From the NCBI RefSeq assembly GCF_008329985.2, contig NZ_CP038437.2:2232001-2296000 (forward strand): a DNA stretch of 64,000 bases. Reading direction: 5' to 3'. The position numbers and the translations under genes are program-made. Positions 1 through 8,889 of this stretch are shown piece after piece. Within the stretch, counting starts at the first letter, position 1; every line of letters begins with the position of its first letter. Below the pieces are notes generated by a model. The model ran no database searches and was not told the DNA's origin. It saw only the letters and a list, made by a program, of their open reading frames with translations. Source of the DNA: Halomonas binhaiensis (GTDB lineage Bacteria > Pseudomonadota > Gammaproteobacteria > Pseudomonadales > Halomonadaceae).

Positions 1-416
1 GGGCGCGAAAGAGAGTAGGCATTATCTACCTCTCGCTTGTATACCGCCTCAACGGCAGCTTTCGCCAATCCGGCGGATAATAATGCTATTTCATAGGACC
101 GAGGACCAACAGGAGATGTTTCAGACATGAACCCTCCCCCATTATCGCTCAGTGTTTTCAAGCAATCCAAGTAATGGGCAGGATGAACTGCTAGTGCCTC
201 TTCTCTAGAAGCGGATGGAGCGCTACGCACCTCAACTTTACCGATTAACCCCGAAACATCCATTAAGTTTTTTATGCGTCGCTTAGATTCGGGAGACTCG
301 ACGTTAGGAGAGCTAGGCATGGGCTGCACCCATTGCCCCACTGGAAAAATTAGCGCAGTTTGTCCAGGATTATGCCACATTGTCCTTTCATCATAGAAAA
401 GTACGCTTTTTCGCAT
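1..416 (-). CDS. Class II histone deacetylase-like protein (partial, N-terminal part)
   Basis: The gene runs off the left edge, so only about 138 N-terminal residues are visible. The product starts MRKSVLFYDERTMWHNPGQ and continues with a VHPAHYLDCL segment and an AGLAKAAVEAV segment just before the edge. These are the N-terminal signatures of bacterial class II histone deacetylase-like amidohydrolases (acetylpolyamine amidohydrolase family), which use zinc to remove acetyl groups from polyamines or related amines. The zinc site would lie outside the window. The start at 416 follows AAGGGG at good spacing. An in-frame ATG at 470 is possible but has a weaker ribosome site. The family assignment is fairly secure; the substrate is unknown. 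Confidence 0.75.
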   Translation of the reverse strand, partial: MRKSVLFYDERTMWHNPGQTALIFPVGQWVQPMPSSPNVESPESKRRIKNLMDVSGLIGKVEVRSAPSASREEALAVHPAHYLDCLKTLSDNGGGFMSETSPVGPRSYEIALLSAGLAKAAVEAVYKREVDNAYSLSR

Positions 417-470
417 TTCAGACCCCTTTATTTTTGAAATATCAATATCACCAGGATGTTTTAAATTCAT

Positions 471-861
471 TCAACCTGGTTAGCGGAAAAAACAGAAAGC
501 TAATTTATTTCACCAAGGATAATATAAGTAAAAAATCAACCTGCTTTTAAAGCTGAGCAGGCTCGGCCATACGGAAGAGATAGAAAAAGAGGAATTGCAG
601 AAAATAATCAAGCGACACATTTTCCGAATCCCTGTAGTGCTTGACCAGCGTCTCCTGAGAGATTGGCAAACACCCAAAAGTGGCGCAACAACCAGTTCAG
701 ATTATTCAATCGAAATCGGTGATCATGGCATCGACAGTGAACACCCCTCAATCGACCGAATCCATACGACCATTAACACGTTACCCACGTGGCTAAAGAC
801 CACAGTGACTTTATAAAAAGTTCAACGGGATGGCGTCGGAAAAAGAATAAAACAACGAAGC
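471..861. other. Intergenic region, no convincing gene
   Basis: This stretch separates two leftward genes and is AT-rich for its first 120 bases. A 73-codon frame starting at a TTG (595-816, plus strand) has a purine-rich stretch before it but encodes nothing recognisable. A short inverted repeat (CCTGCT/AGCAGG, about 540-561) lies near its left part, without a T-run. The LysR gene ends at 862, so the stretch probably holds that gene's 3' end and the promoter of the deacetylase-like gene. Confidence 0.4.
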
Positions 862-1776
862 TTAACGCCGGTGAGCTCCGAAGAGACAAGAGATATCTTC
901 TTGAAGCGATTTCCTCACGCATTCCTTGAGCGCGAGAACAGCAGGACTTCGGTTACCCTTGACCGTTACCAACGCCAGCTCGCTTCTTGTGGCATCCTGA
1001 AGTGGGATATAGCGTACTCCGGGGTGCTGAAACATGCGTGCCGCTGATAGCGGATAGGTGTCGAAAGCTCCTTGGTAAGCAATGGCTGCCAGGCTTTCCG
1101 GGATCGATTTGACAAAAGCCCCGACATGACAAGGGTCGACAGAATCGGACCTTAATGACCAATACGACGCCCAATCAGATGGAGCTCCCTCCCCGGCAAC
1201 GGCAAAGGGCTTATCCAATAGTTGCTCTATATTCAAGTGGCTGGCACTTGCCAGTGGGTGAGCAGTGGGAACGGCAGCAACTCGCGGTTCATCAAACATA
1301 ACCTCATATTCTAACCGTGAGTCATCGACCGGCAGCCTCATGAAGGTGGCATCCACACTGCCTGAAACAAGACTCTGAACTTGATTGGTCATGGTCAACT
1401 CCGTCACGATCAGCCGGATATCGGGGTTGGCCTGGCGAAAGCGGGAGAAGATGGTATGCGTCAATTCTCCTGCACCATCACCAAAAAAGCCGACAGTAAA
1501 GGTGTGACGGCTCTGCTCGGCAATGGCGCGGCACTCTGCGATAGTACCTTCCAGACTCACCATCATCAGGTGTGCCTGTTCAATGAACCTCTCACCTGCA
1601 TCGGAAAGGGAAACCCGGCGATTGGTCCGCTCGAAGACCTTGAAGCCCAGTTCATTCTCAAGCTTGGCGATCTGGGCACTCAGTCCTGATTGAGCAATAT
1701 TTTCAATCTCCGCAGCTTTTCCAAAATGAAGGGTCTCGGCAAGGCGAAACATGAGTGAAAGTTGTTTTGTGTCCAT
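862..1776 (-). CDS. LysR-family transcriptional regulator
   Basis: A 304-residue protein of normal LysR length. The N-terminal winged helix-turn-helix spans about residues 3-62 (LAETLHFGKAAEIENIAQSG, then ENELGFKVFERTNRRV), followed by a substrate-binding domain of the LysR type in the remainder. I chose the ATG at 1776, which gives the usual MDTKQLSL-type start; a GTG four codons upstream is possible. The neighbouring deacetylase-like gene lies downstream on the same strand after a 445-base gap, so co-transcription is unlikely. No divergent target gene sits directly upstream. The effector and target are unknown. Confidence 0.85.
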   Translation of the reverse strand: MDTKQLSLMFRLAETLHFGKAAEIENIAQSGLSAQIAKLENELGFKVFERTNRRVSLSDAGERFIEQAHLMMVSLEGTIAECRAIAEQSRHTFTVGFFGDGAGELTHTIFSRFRQANPDIRLIVTELTMTNQVQSLVSGSVDATFMRLPVDDSRLEYEVMFDEPRVAAVPTAHPLASASHLNIEQLLDKPFAVAGEGAPSDWASYWSLRSDSVDPCHVGAFVKSIPESLAAIAYQGAFDTYPLSAARMFQHPGVRYIPLQDATRSELALVTVKGNRSPAVLALKECVRKSLQEDISCLFGAHRR

Positions 1777-2262
1777 ATGGATAGCCACCCAGGACGCCTA
1801 TTTCAGGCGTTGAAGCTCAAGGGGAATTTGTTATTCGACTGAACATACCACGGCACCGGCCATGCAAAACAGTGGCACTCCTGCGACACAAGAAATGAGG
1901 CCGGGAGTCTGAAAGGCTCTCCAACGAATCTCCGGGAAAGCCGGTGAGGCACGAAGCCTATGATGAGAGGCGAATCGCCGCCAATAATACACTGAACTTT
2001 ACCCAACCCTGGGGCCTGTATCGAGGCATTCGTTGCAGCATGGTCAAGGTGGAAAGGCTGAGGGTCGAACTCGGAAGCAAAACCGATTACCCAGCGTTGT
2101 CCGAAGCTATCTCACAGTAAGTGTAGCCACAGTAAGCACGGGTCCACTCTGCAAGAGAGCGGACCTGTGGTATTTTCTCCGCCTTCGAGCCCGGTATCTG
2201 ATGGATTTCATTCAAGTCAGCCGCTACCCTCGTGACATCATGACGTTCAATGGTATTCAGCA
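1777..2262. other. Intergenic region, nothing recognised
   Basis: The stretch lies between the start of the leftward LysR gene and the start of the rightward acetyltransferase gene, so it should contain both promoters. Frames of 60-77 codons exist on both strands (for example 1803-2006 minus and 2033-2266 plus), but none has a credible ribosome site or a recognisable product. I see no repeat or hairpin of note. Confidence 0.4.
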
Positions 2263-2733
2263 ATGACACTACCGAAGACATCGACAGAGCACTGTATCCA
2301 GCTCATCCGAGCCAGTGATGCCGACCTGCCCTTCGCACGTGACCTGACTCGCAAGAACATGGCTTCCTATCACCAGGAGGCTGGCCTGAACTGGGATGAT
2401 GAGCGCTTCGAGCACTATTGGGAGCGGACGTTAAATACTCTGGTGGTGATCAAGGATACCGGGCGTCGTCATATTGCCGGTCTGCTACGCCTGCACCTGG
2501 GAAATAGCAGCGCCGCACTGTGGGATCTACAGTTGCTTCCCCATTTTCACGGCCAAGGCATTGGTACGCAGTTGATGGAACGCATTCTCGACATCTGTAG
2601 GAAGCGAGGCGTCGGCAGTATTTCCCTGCAGGTGTACAAGACAAATCCGGCCATGCGCCTCTACCAGCGCTTTGGTTTCAGTGTCGATCAGCAGACACCT
2701 CATATGGTGAAGATGTCTCGTCGCCTGCCTTGA
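2263..2733 (+). CDS. GNAT-family N-acetyltransferase
   Basis: A 156-residue single-domain GNAT acetyltransferase. The acetyl-CoA binding motif A appears as HFHGQGIGTQLMERIL at about residues 94-109. The closing part has the usual conserved asparagine and tyrosine (KTNPAMRLYQRFGF, about 126-139). The family transfers an acetyl group from acetyl-CoA to an amine. The substrate cannot be told from sequence and the gene stands alone, converging on the DUF1835-type gene. No Shine-Dalgarno sequence is obvious in front of the ATG. Confidence 0.85.
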   Translation: MTLPKTSTEHCIQLIRASDADLPFARDLTRKNMASYHQEAGLNWDDERFEHYWERTLNTLVVIKDTGRRHIAGLLRLHLGNSSAALWDLQLLPHFHGQGIGTQLMERILDICRKRGVGSISLQVYKTNPAMRLYQRFGFSVDQQTPHMVKMSRRLP

Positions 2734-2749
2734 GTCGGGAACCCTCGGA

Positions 2750-4000
2750 TCAGTTGACATCAATTGCTGTATACGCCGACTGGCCAGGAGCAATGCGAAT
2801 ACCCCCCACCCAGCGTTCGCTGGCAACATGATTCAGCCAACACGCGTTGCCTTCCACAACGCTTTGACCTAGCGCTGTCAGCACGAGTTGGCGATGTGGC
2901 CAGTCCAGTTGAGTGTCACTGATTTCCAGGACTGTCTGAGGAGCCGTTATCAATGGCTGCAGTAGCCACCAGAACATCAAGTCGCCAAGGTACGGCAGAG
3001 GCTCGCGTTCAGCCATCAAATAGGCGAATGTCTTGCCTACAGGCAGAGGACCATGATCGCGCACGATTTCCAGGATCAGGCGCTCGGTCAAACCAAGCCC
3101 TGAATCTTTTTCGGGTAGTTCCTGCAGATGACGTGCCAGGGCCTTTGCCATCATTGGCAAGGCTGGCGTACTGCTGTTCACCAAAGCCTTCAAAGCTTGA
3201 GGGTTGTCGGAGGTCAATGCTGTCCAGGCCTGGCTGCCCAGCTGCATCAAGGAAGTGGTAACCGGACGCCGCTGCAGCCACAGCCAGGCCAGTACATCGG
3301 GTGCGAGTTGGCCAATGCCCACGAAGCGCTTGACCCCTGGAATCGACTCCACGGCGATCAGTTCAATAATGGCTGGGACTGGCCGCAAATACAGGCGATG
3401 CAGCAGGTATGCCAACAGTAGTTGGTCGTAGCTATCGTGTTCGAACCACAGTACGACACGCTCGTAGTTGTCCAGTGTCTCCAGGCCGGCATAGCTTTGG
3501 CGCAAACGCTCCTTAATATCTGCCACTTTCATGCCCGCCTTTTTGGATATGGCCGACAGATAGCTGGCCCGTAGCTGCATCAGCTCATCAGGTGCCACAT
3601 CTTGCAATGGCCCCATGCAGAAAGGGTCGGAAAATTCGAGGAAATCACCCTGAAAGCCAGCGGTCTCGAGGCTGTCCTTGATGTCCGAACCACAGCGAAT
3701 ATGTAGCGTGGACCTGTCCCGATCACCCTGCTCTGCCACCAGCTTTCGTGCCATGTCCAAGGCTTCAACATGAGCCTCGAGTCGGGCCCAGTCAGGGAAA
3801 CCTGATTCCTGGGCGACAACCCATTTAGCCTCAGCAAGTCTCAGTGGTGTTTGGCGTTCAGGAATATAGGCCAAGGCGCGATCCAGGGCGTCTGGTTCAT
3901 CGGCCTGCCACGCCTCAAGCAGTGCTTCAGCACGTGTGTATTGTTGTGCGAGATTGAAGCGCCCGTGATGCAAGGGATCATTCTGGGAACGCGTTGTCAT
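2750..4000 (-). CDS. DUF1835-type domain protein
   Basis: A soluble protein of 416 residues. After a roughly 90-residue N-terminal part comes LHIRCGSDIKDSLETAGFQG, then a DPFCMGPLQD segment and VVLWFEHDSYDQLLL. This arrangement is typical of DUF1835 proteins, which often carry a DUF3658 region behind it. No enzymatic activity is established for the family. The reading frame is open 29 codons further upstream, but the ATG at 4000 has AAGGAA at good spacing and was taken as start. The gene converges with the acetyltransferase and diverges from the MFS gene. Confidence 0.7.
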   Translation of the reverse strand: MTTRSQNDPLHHGRFNLAQQYTRAEALLEAWQADEPDALDRALAYIPERQTPLRLAEAKWVVAQESGFPDWARLEAHVEALDMARKLVAEQGDRDRSTLHIRCGSDIKDSLETAGFQGDFLEFSDPFCMGPLQDVAPDELMQLRASYLSAISKKAGMKVADIKERLRQSYAGLETLDNYERVVLWFEHDSYDQLLLAYLLHRLYLRPVPAIIELIAVESIPGVKRFVGIGQLAPDVLAWLWLQRRPVTTSLMQLGSQAWTALTSDNPQALKALVNSSTPALPMMAKALARHLQELPEKDSGLGLTERLILEIVRDHGPLPVGKTFAYLMAEREPLPYLGDLMFWWLLQPLITAPQTVLEISDTQLDWPHRQLVLTALGQSVVEGNACWLNHVASERWVGGIRIAPGQSAYTAIDVN

Positions 4001-4120
4001 GAGATTCCTTCCATGGGCAGGACTGGTCATCAGACAGAGAATTATATGTAATGGGGCGTTTTCATTGCCATAAAGCCGGGGTCCCAAGGTCTTTGGCCCT
4101 GGTCAGGGAAGTCGAGAAAA

Positions 4121-5293
4121 ATGACGACACTGCAATGTGAGTTGGATGGCGTCCAGCAAAGGCGTGAGCGTGCGACGCGTATCACCTTCCTGATTGCCGG
4201 TATTGCGATAGCGGCCTGGGCGCCTCTGGTGCCTTATCTCAAGAACAGCCTGGCGATAGATGACGGCGGCCTGGGCTTGTTGCTGCTGTGCCTGGGGCTG
4301 GGATCGCTGGTAGCCATGCCGGTGACTAGTGCCCTGGTCGTGCGTATGGGGGCTCGTCGGGTCATCGTGATGAGTGCCCTGGTGTGCCTGAGCTGTTTGC
4401 CATTGTTGGCGGGAGTGAGCAGTTTTCTTGCGGCCTTCTTCACTCTGCTGCTGTTCGGGGCCAGCATCGGCATGCTCGATGTGGCCATGAACCTGCAGGC
4501 GGTGGCCGTGGAACGCACCAGCGGGCGCAGCCTGATGTCTGGCTTTCACGGCCTGTTCAGCCTTGGTTCCATTGTCGGCGTCAGTGCCATGATGGGGCTT
4601 CTTACCCTTGGCCTGCCCCCGACATGGGCGACAGGCATGGTCGTGATGGCTGCGCTGCTGGGCCTGGCCATGGCCTGGGGCGGCCTGTTGAATGAAGTCT
4701 CTGCGGACCGTAGTGCGCCAACATTCGCCCTTCCCCGAGGCATCGTTCTGTTACTCGGAGCCATCTGTGCCATCAGCTTTCTGGTCGAGGGTGCCATGCT
4801 CGACTGGATTGGGGTGCTGTTGCATGAATATCGAGATGTCAGTACTGCATGGGCGGGGCTCGGCTACGCGTTGTTCTCCGTCAGCATGACCGTGGGACGC
4901 TTGAGCGGCGATCAACTGATTGGACGCTTTGGCCATGTGCCACTGGTCACGCTGGGCACTGCGCTGGCAGCCTTCGGGATGCTGCTGATCAGCCTGGTGC
5001 CGCACTGGCTGGTGGCCGGACTGGGCGCCATGCTGGTAGGGCTGGGGTGCTCCAACCTGGTGCCGATCATGTTCTCGTTGGCAGGCCGCCAGACATTGAT
5101 GCCCGAACGTGTCGCTCTGCCAGCTGTGGTGACCCTGGGCTACGCCGGCCTGCTCGCAGGCCCTGCTGCCATTGGTCACGTGGCCAACATGACCAGCCTG
5201 GTGATGGCATTGGTCATGCTGGCTCTTTTACTGGTAGCAGCAACCGTGATGGGAGCACGGTTGCCACGCTCTCGCTATCTCAAGCTCGATTGA
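4121..5293 (+). CDS. MFS transporter, YbjJ-like
   Basis: A 390-residue inner-membrane protein with about 12 hydrophobic segments, normal for a major facilitator carrier. The sequence between segments 2 and 3 (VVRMGARRVI) fits the conserved MFS loop, and the stretch LDVAMNLQAVAVERTSGRS with the following FHGLFSLGS resembles the YbjJ/FucP-like subgroup of small-molecule exporters. Start: ATG at 4121. It is divergent from the DUF1835-type gene with about 120 bases between them. The substrate is not predictable. Confidence 0.8.
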   Translation: MTTLQCELDGVQQRRERATRITFLIAGIAIAAWAPLVPYLKNSLAIDDGGLGLLLLCLGLGSLVAMPVTSALVVRMGARRVIVMSALVCLSCLPLLAGVSSFLAAFFTLLLFGASIGMLDVAMNLQAVAVERTSGRSLMSGFHGLFSLGSIVGVSAMMGLLTLGLPPTWATGMVVMAALLGLAMAWGGLLNEVSADRSAPTFALPRGIVLLLGAICAISFLVEGAMLDWIGVLLHEYRDVSTAWAGLGYALFSVSMTVGRLSGDQLIGRFGHVPLVTLGTALAAFGMLLISLVPHWLVAGLGAMLVGLGCSNLVPIMFSLAGRQTLMPERVALPAVVTLGYAGLLAGPAAIGHVANMTSLVMALVMLALLLVAATVMGARLPRSRYLKLD

Positions 5294-5323
5294 ATTTCTT
5301 CGGGGTGATAAGACACCGGAGCT

Positions 5324-8320
5324 TCAGAAGCGCCATTTGACGCTGGCATTGACACTGTTGTCCTGGTAATCCTCGGACCATAAGCCGCCATAGGACAAGG
5401 ATAATGTCGTGTCATCGCGGATGGAGACATCCGTTCCAAGTTTCATGACCGCGCCGTCTCGCGAGGCTGGAACGGTATCAACCGTGAACGATTCGCTGCT
5501 GCCGGTGAACATTAGTTCCTTGCCCCGCTCTAGGTCATCAAGCTGATGCTGCCAGCCCAGCTCTCCGCGTAGTGCCACGGATGCCGTCGGACTGACTTTC
5601 CATTGTGTGTCCGCACGCAGGCCCAACGTTGACATGGTGGTATCCATGACCTGCTCATCGCCATGTAGTGCCGTAGCACCGCCCTTCTCGTCAATCTCGT
5701 TACTGTCGAAATTGACATAGGCCAGGTTGGCAAAAGGCTCGAGATTCACGCTGCCGGTAGTAAAGCGGGAGGCCGCCTCGGCAAATACCTGTGCGGTGCG
5801 CCCGCTGTATTTGTCGCTAGCACTGGCGGATTGGTCGCCATAACGCATCGAACGGCTGGTCTCGATTCGGTTCCAGGTATATGCGCTGCCCCCGCGCAGG
5901 AAGATGTCGCCGAACCGTTTTCCGGCATAGATGCCGAGATGGTAGTTATCGCTGTCGGCACTGGCATCATGACCACCGTCAAGGTCTGTTCTGGTATAGC
6001 CACCGGCAATGCCAAGGTCCCAACCGCTGCCAACCGTAGTATCCCAACCCAGCAGGAAGCCATAGGTGGAGGCATCATAGCCTGTAGCATTACCATCACT
6101 GGATGCATGGTCCCAGGCACCCAGAATCTGTCCCCACGAGCCCCCCTTGGTGGACTGGATATCCGTGGCGCTGGTCAAGCCTTCCGCTTGGCGCATACGA
6201 CCGTTCATGGCATCGCGCAGGTAACGGCTGTCGTTCAATTGAGCGGAAGCGATATCGGCATGAACCTGACCGGATAATTGGCTGAAAGCGCTGCGTGCCT
6301 GCATCGCGGAGTCGGATTCCAGGAGGCTTTCATATACAGCGTTGCCTGCCCCCAGCGCTTCGATGGCGGCAGCGACTTCACGCTGATTGTCGCTGTCTGC
6401 CACATCAGTGAAGGCGGTGGCATTACGGGTGACATCCAATGTCACGCTGTTATCGGCATAGTCTAGTTGGGTGCCGACAAACAGGTAGCTCGGTTGCACG
6501 TTGTCGAAGGTCCCGCTGATACCCTGCTCTGCTGTCAGGATCGAATATTCCTGCCCAAGCAGACTGTGGACTTCCTCTGCACTCAGCAGATTGCCGCGAT
6601 CTTCCAGTGAGACATTGACCTGTCCCCCGTTGAGTACGGCCGAGCCAGATGCCTGAATGAGATCACTGTTACCTTTGCTGTCTACTTCTACGGCATAGAT
6701 GGAGTCGGGGTTGAAAGTGACGTCACCATTGACGCTCATGGTGCCGATGGAATTCCCCGGCGCAATCAGGGCACCTGAATTGCTGGTCAGCGTGCCTACG
6801 GTGCCGGACCCCCCTAGCATGGCGCCCTTATCTACCGTAACGGCAGAATCGCCATGGTAACCGTTGATGATGAGCCCGCCACCGGCAATCGTGGTGGTAC
6901 CGGTAAAGCTATTGTTGCCAGTGAATTCCAGGATTCCCGAGCCTGATTTGACGAAGCGGCCCTCCCCTGCAATGTCATTGTTCCAGCTATCGTAGGCGTT
7001 GAATCCGCCACGGCTGGCATCCATGCTGACATGGACATCACCGTGAAAGGCGCCGTAACCGTCAGCAGCATCGTACAGGTTGAGCCGGGCCCAGCCTGAG
7101 CCATCATCCAGGGCATGGCCGGATTCGATCTCGGTGGTGGCCAGCACTTCGCGGCGCTGCTCGGCCGTCAGATACGGGAAGCGAGTGGCTATCAGCACTT
7201 CTGCTCCCTCCGGCACGACCGGGGCCAGGTTGGTGGGGCCAACAGGATCGAAGCCATAAGTCAGGCTGTGGCGATAGGCTTCTTTGCGGCGTGCCATCTC
7301 TTCCGTGCTCGGCTTGTCGGCTGCGGCGCATGTCGTGATGGACTCACCACATCCCTGTTCCAGCAACTGACGCAGGTCGGCTTGTGCACTCAGCAGCAGG
7401 CGTTGGAAATCATCGGTCGTGGTGGTTGGCGTACCCAGTGGCGCGAGTGTTCTGTTCAGGTACTCGGGATGGTTGTTGAGGATCTGTGCCAAGGTATAGG
7501 TGGTCATGATGCGGGCACCGATCACATCGAGTGGATGGTGGGCACCAACCACAACACGACTATTGCCGTATTCTGCACCACGCAGCAGCATTTCCTGATA
7601 GCGCTCAGGAATCATCTGCGCAAACAGAGAAGTAGCGGAATAACCGAAAGCAGTATGTCCGCTGGGAAATGCAGCATTGCCCTTGAGGGTCGGAATGATG
7701 TCGACTGCTGTATCCGTCTCGACACCAAAGAAATCCTCGGCTGTGAACGTTTGAATCTGGTCTGGCCATACTTGTGGAGGCCGTGAATTGCCGATGTCAT
7801 TTTTATCGGCTTCCGAAGGCTGATACGCAAGATCGTAAATATTGAATTGACCACCTTCGGGTAAGGCAATACCTTCTGCCTGTTCTGCCGGGTCACCATG
7901 CACACTGCCATTGGCATAGAAATTCTTGGCGAAGGCGGACTCTTCCAGGATCAGGGCATTCACTTGAGTGAACAGTGCCTCGACTTGCGGAGAGAACGTC
8001 GAAGCCGAGTAGCTGGCAGCATCAATGCTGTTATTGGCGGCGTAGATGCCACCCATCTTCGAGCCCAGGGCATTGGACACAAGCAGGCCGTTGGAGATCG
8101 ACCCCACCAGGGCTGCAATCGTATTGTCCTTGATCCCCCTTTCTCTCAATGCTGGGTCAGCATTGTTGTTGATGCCGATTGCCGTCTCCATATTCTGTTC
8201 GAGAACCGTCTTTCCCGCTTCACTGTTATAAAGCAGGCTGAACCCTTTTATCAGCTCCGTTGCTTTTATGGTTGTTGCATCCTGAGCGTACGTCATGTTG
8301 GCAGATGCTATTGCTGCCAC
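5324..8320 (-). CDS. Autotransporter with N-terminal PAP2 acid phosphatase domain
   Basis: A 998-residue secreted enzyme fusion. The passenger's first part carries all three PAP2/class A acid phosphatase motifs: KX6RP (K173, R180, P181), PSGH (219-222) and SRX5HX3D (S254, R255, H261, D265). A passenger-associated beta-repeat region follows (GSGILEFTGNNSFTGTTTIA, about 460-480). A beta-barrel domain in the last 270 residues ends in VKWRF, with the terminal aromatic recognised by the BAM complex. The predicted role is phosphomonoester hydrolysis at the cell surface. The N-terminus is odd: the only standard start in frame is a GTG that keeps just half a signal peptide (AAIASANMTYAQ). Upstream in-frame codons would complete a signal peptide (KVWTAILV) but contain no start codon before a TGA. 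Confidence 0.85.
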   Translation of the reverse strand: MAAIASANMTYAQDATTIKATELIKGFSLLYNSEAGKTVLEQNMETAIGINNNADPALRERGIKDNTIAALVGSISNGLLVSNALGSKMGGIYAANNSIDAASYSASTFSPQVEALFTQVNALILEESAFAKNFYANGSVHGDPAEQAEGIALPEGGQFNIYDLAYQPSEADKNDIGNSRPPQVWPDQIQTFTAEDFFGVETDTAVDIIPTLKGNAAFPSGHTAFGYSATSLFAQMIPERYQEMLLRGAEYGNSRVVVGAHHPLDVIGARIMTTYTLAQILNNHPEYLNRTLAPLGTPTTTTDDFQRLLLSAQADLRQLLEQGCGESITTCAAADKPSTEEMARRKEAYRHSLTYGFDPVGPTNLAPVVPEGAEVLIATRFPYLTAEQRREVLATTEIESGHALDDGSGWARLNLYDAADGYGAFHGDVHVSMDASRGGFNAYDSWNNDIAGEGRFVKSGSGILEFTGNNSFTGTTTIAGGGLIINGYHGDSAVTVDKGAMLGGSGTVGTLTSNSGALIAPGNSIGTMSVNGDVTFNPDSIYAVEVDSKGNSDLIQASGSAVLNGGQVNVSLEDRGNLLSAEEVHSLLGQEYSILTAEQGISGTFDNVQPSYLFVGTQLDYADNSVTLDVTRNATAFTDVADSDNQREVAAAIEALGAGNAVYESLLESDSAMQARSAFSQLSGQVHADIASAQLNDSRYLRDAMNGRMRQAEGLTSATDIQSTKGGSWGQILGAWDHASSDGNATGYDASTYGFLLGWDTTVGSGWDLGIAGGYTRTDLDGGHDASADSDNYHLGIYAGKRFGDIFLRGGSAYTWNRIETSRSMRYGDQSASASDKYSGRTAQVFAEAASRFTTGSVNLEPFANLAYVNFDSNEIDEKGGATALHGDEQVMDTTMSTLGLRADTQWKVSPTASVALRGELGWQHQLDDLERGKELMFTGSSESFTVDTVPASRDGAVMKLGTDVSIRDDTTLSLSYGGLWSEDYQDNSVNASVKWRF

Positions 8321-8889
8321 CAGGATGGCGGTCCATACCTTGAAGAAGGTCCACTCTCACATGCCTTCATGGGCGCAATATGATGGGGTGATCTTGATGA
8401 CATTTTGATGTCGATCTTGATGATATATAAGGATTATTTTCCATGCCGACAGAGCATGGGAGGGATATTGACTTGGTATGGAAGGTCGTGATCTTCGATG
8501 CGAGTGAGGGATTTTCTGGAAGGGAAGTGTTTGGCTCAAGCGGATGACATGGCCTTTTAAATCTCTCGAATGAACGTTTTCGAATGCAGAGTACTTAGAT
8601 AAGAAGAATGCGGCCCGATAGCAATTTTCAGCCTTGATTGTCTGTCCTGATTGTCAACTTTTCCCATCAGAACAGTCAGCGCACTCTTGTGATGCTCTAG
8701 AGACATTCTTGAAGCGTTCTTGAGGCGTTCTTGAGGTGTTCTTGAGATAGAAGCTTGAACATGTTTCAAGCCAATAGGCTGCATGCAAAGCCGGCCAACT
8801 TGACCAGCTTGTGCAGATGCTTTCGGGTAGGTGCTGCAGGAGAGAATGGCGAACTCTGTTTTCTTCAGTAATACAGAGAGCCAGGAGAA
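8321..8889. other. Intergenic region with short tandem repeat
   Basis: This 569-base gap lies between the end of the leftward FadR-type gene and the start of the leftward autotransporter gene. It should hold the autotransporter promoter. The part near 8385-8440 has repeated tTGATGA-like words and an AT-rich patch. A four-unit 11-bp tandem repeat lies at 8705-8748. No coding frame in the gap is convincing. Confidence 0.4.
8705..8748. repeat. 11-bp tandem repeat, four units
   Basis: Four adjacent units with consensus GTTCTTGAGGC: ATTCTTGAAGC, GTTCTTGAGGC, GTTCTTGAGGT and GTTCTTGAGAT. The spacing is about one helical turn. It lies between two leftward genes, about 140 bases past the end of the FadR-type gene. 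Confidence 0.85.

Noticed and set aside
595..816. 73-codon frame starting at TTG with a purine-rich stretch upstream
   Set aside because: The product matches nothing I recognise, the start is a TTG with too short spacing, and the region is otherwise non-coding.
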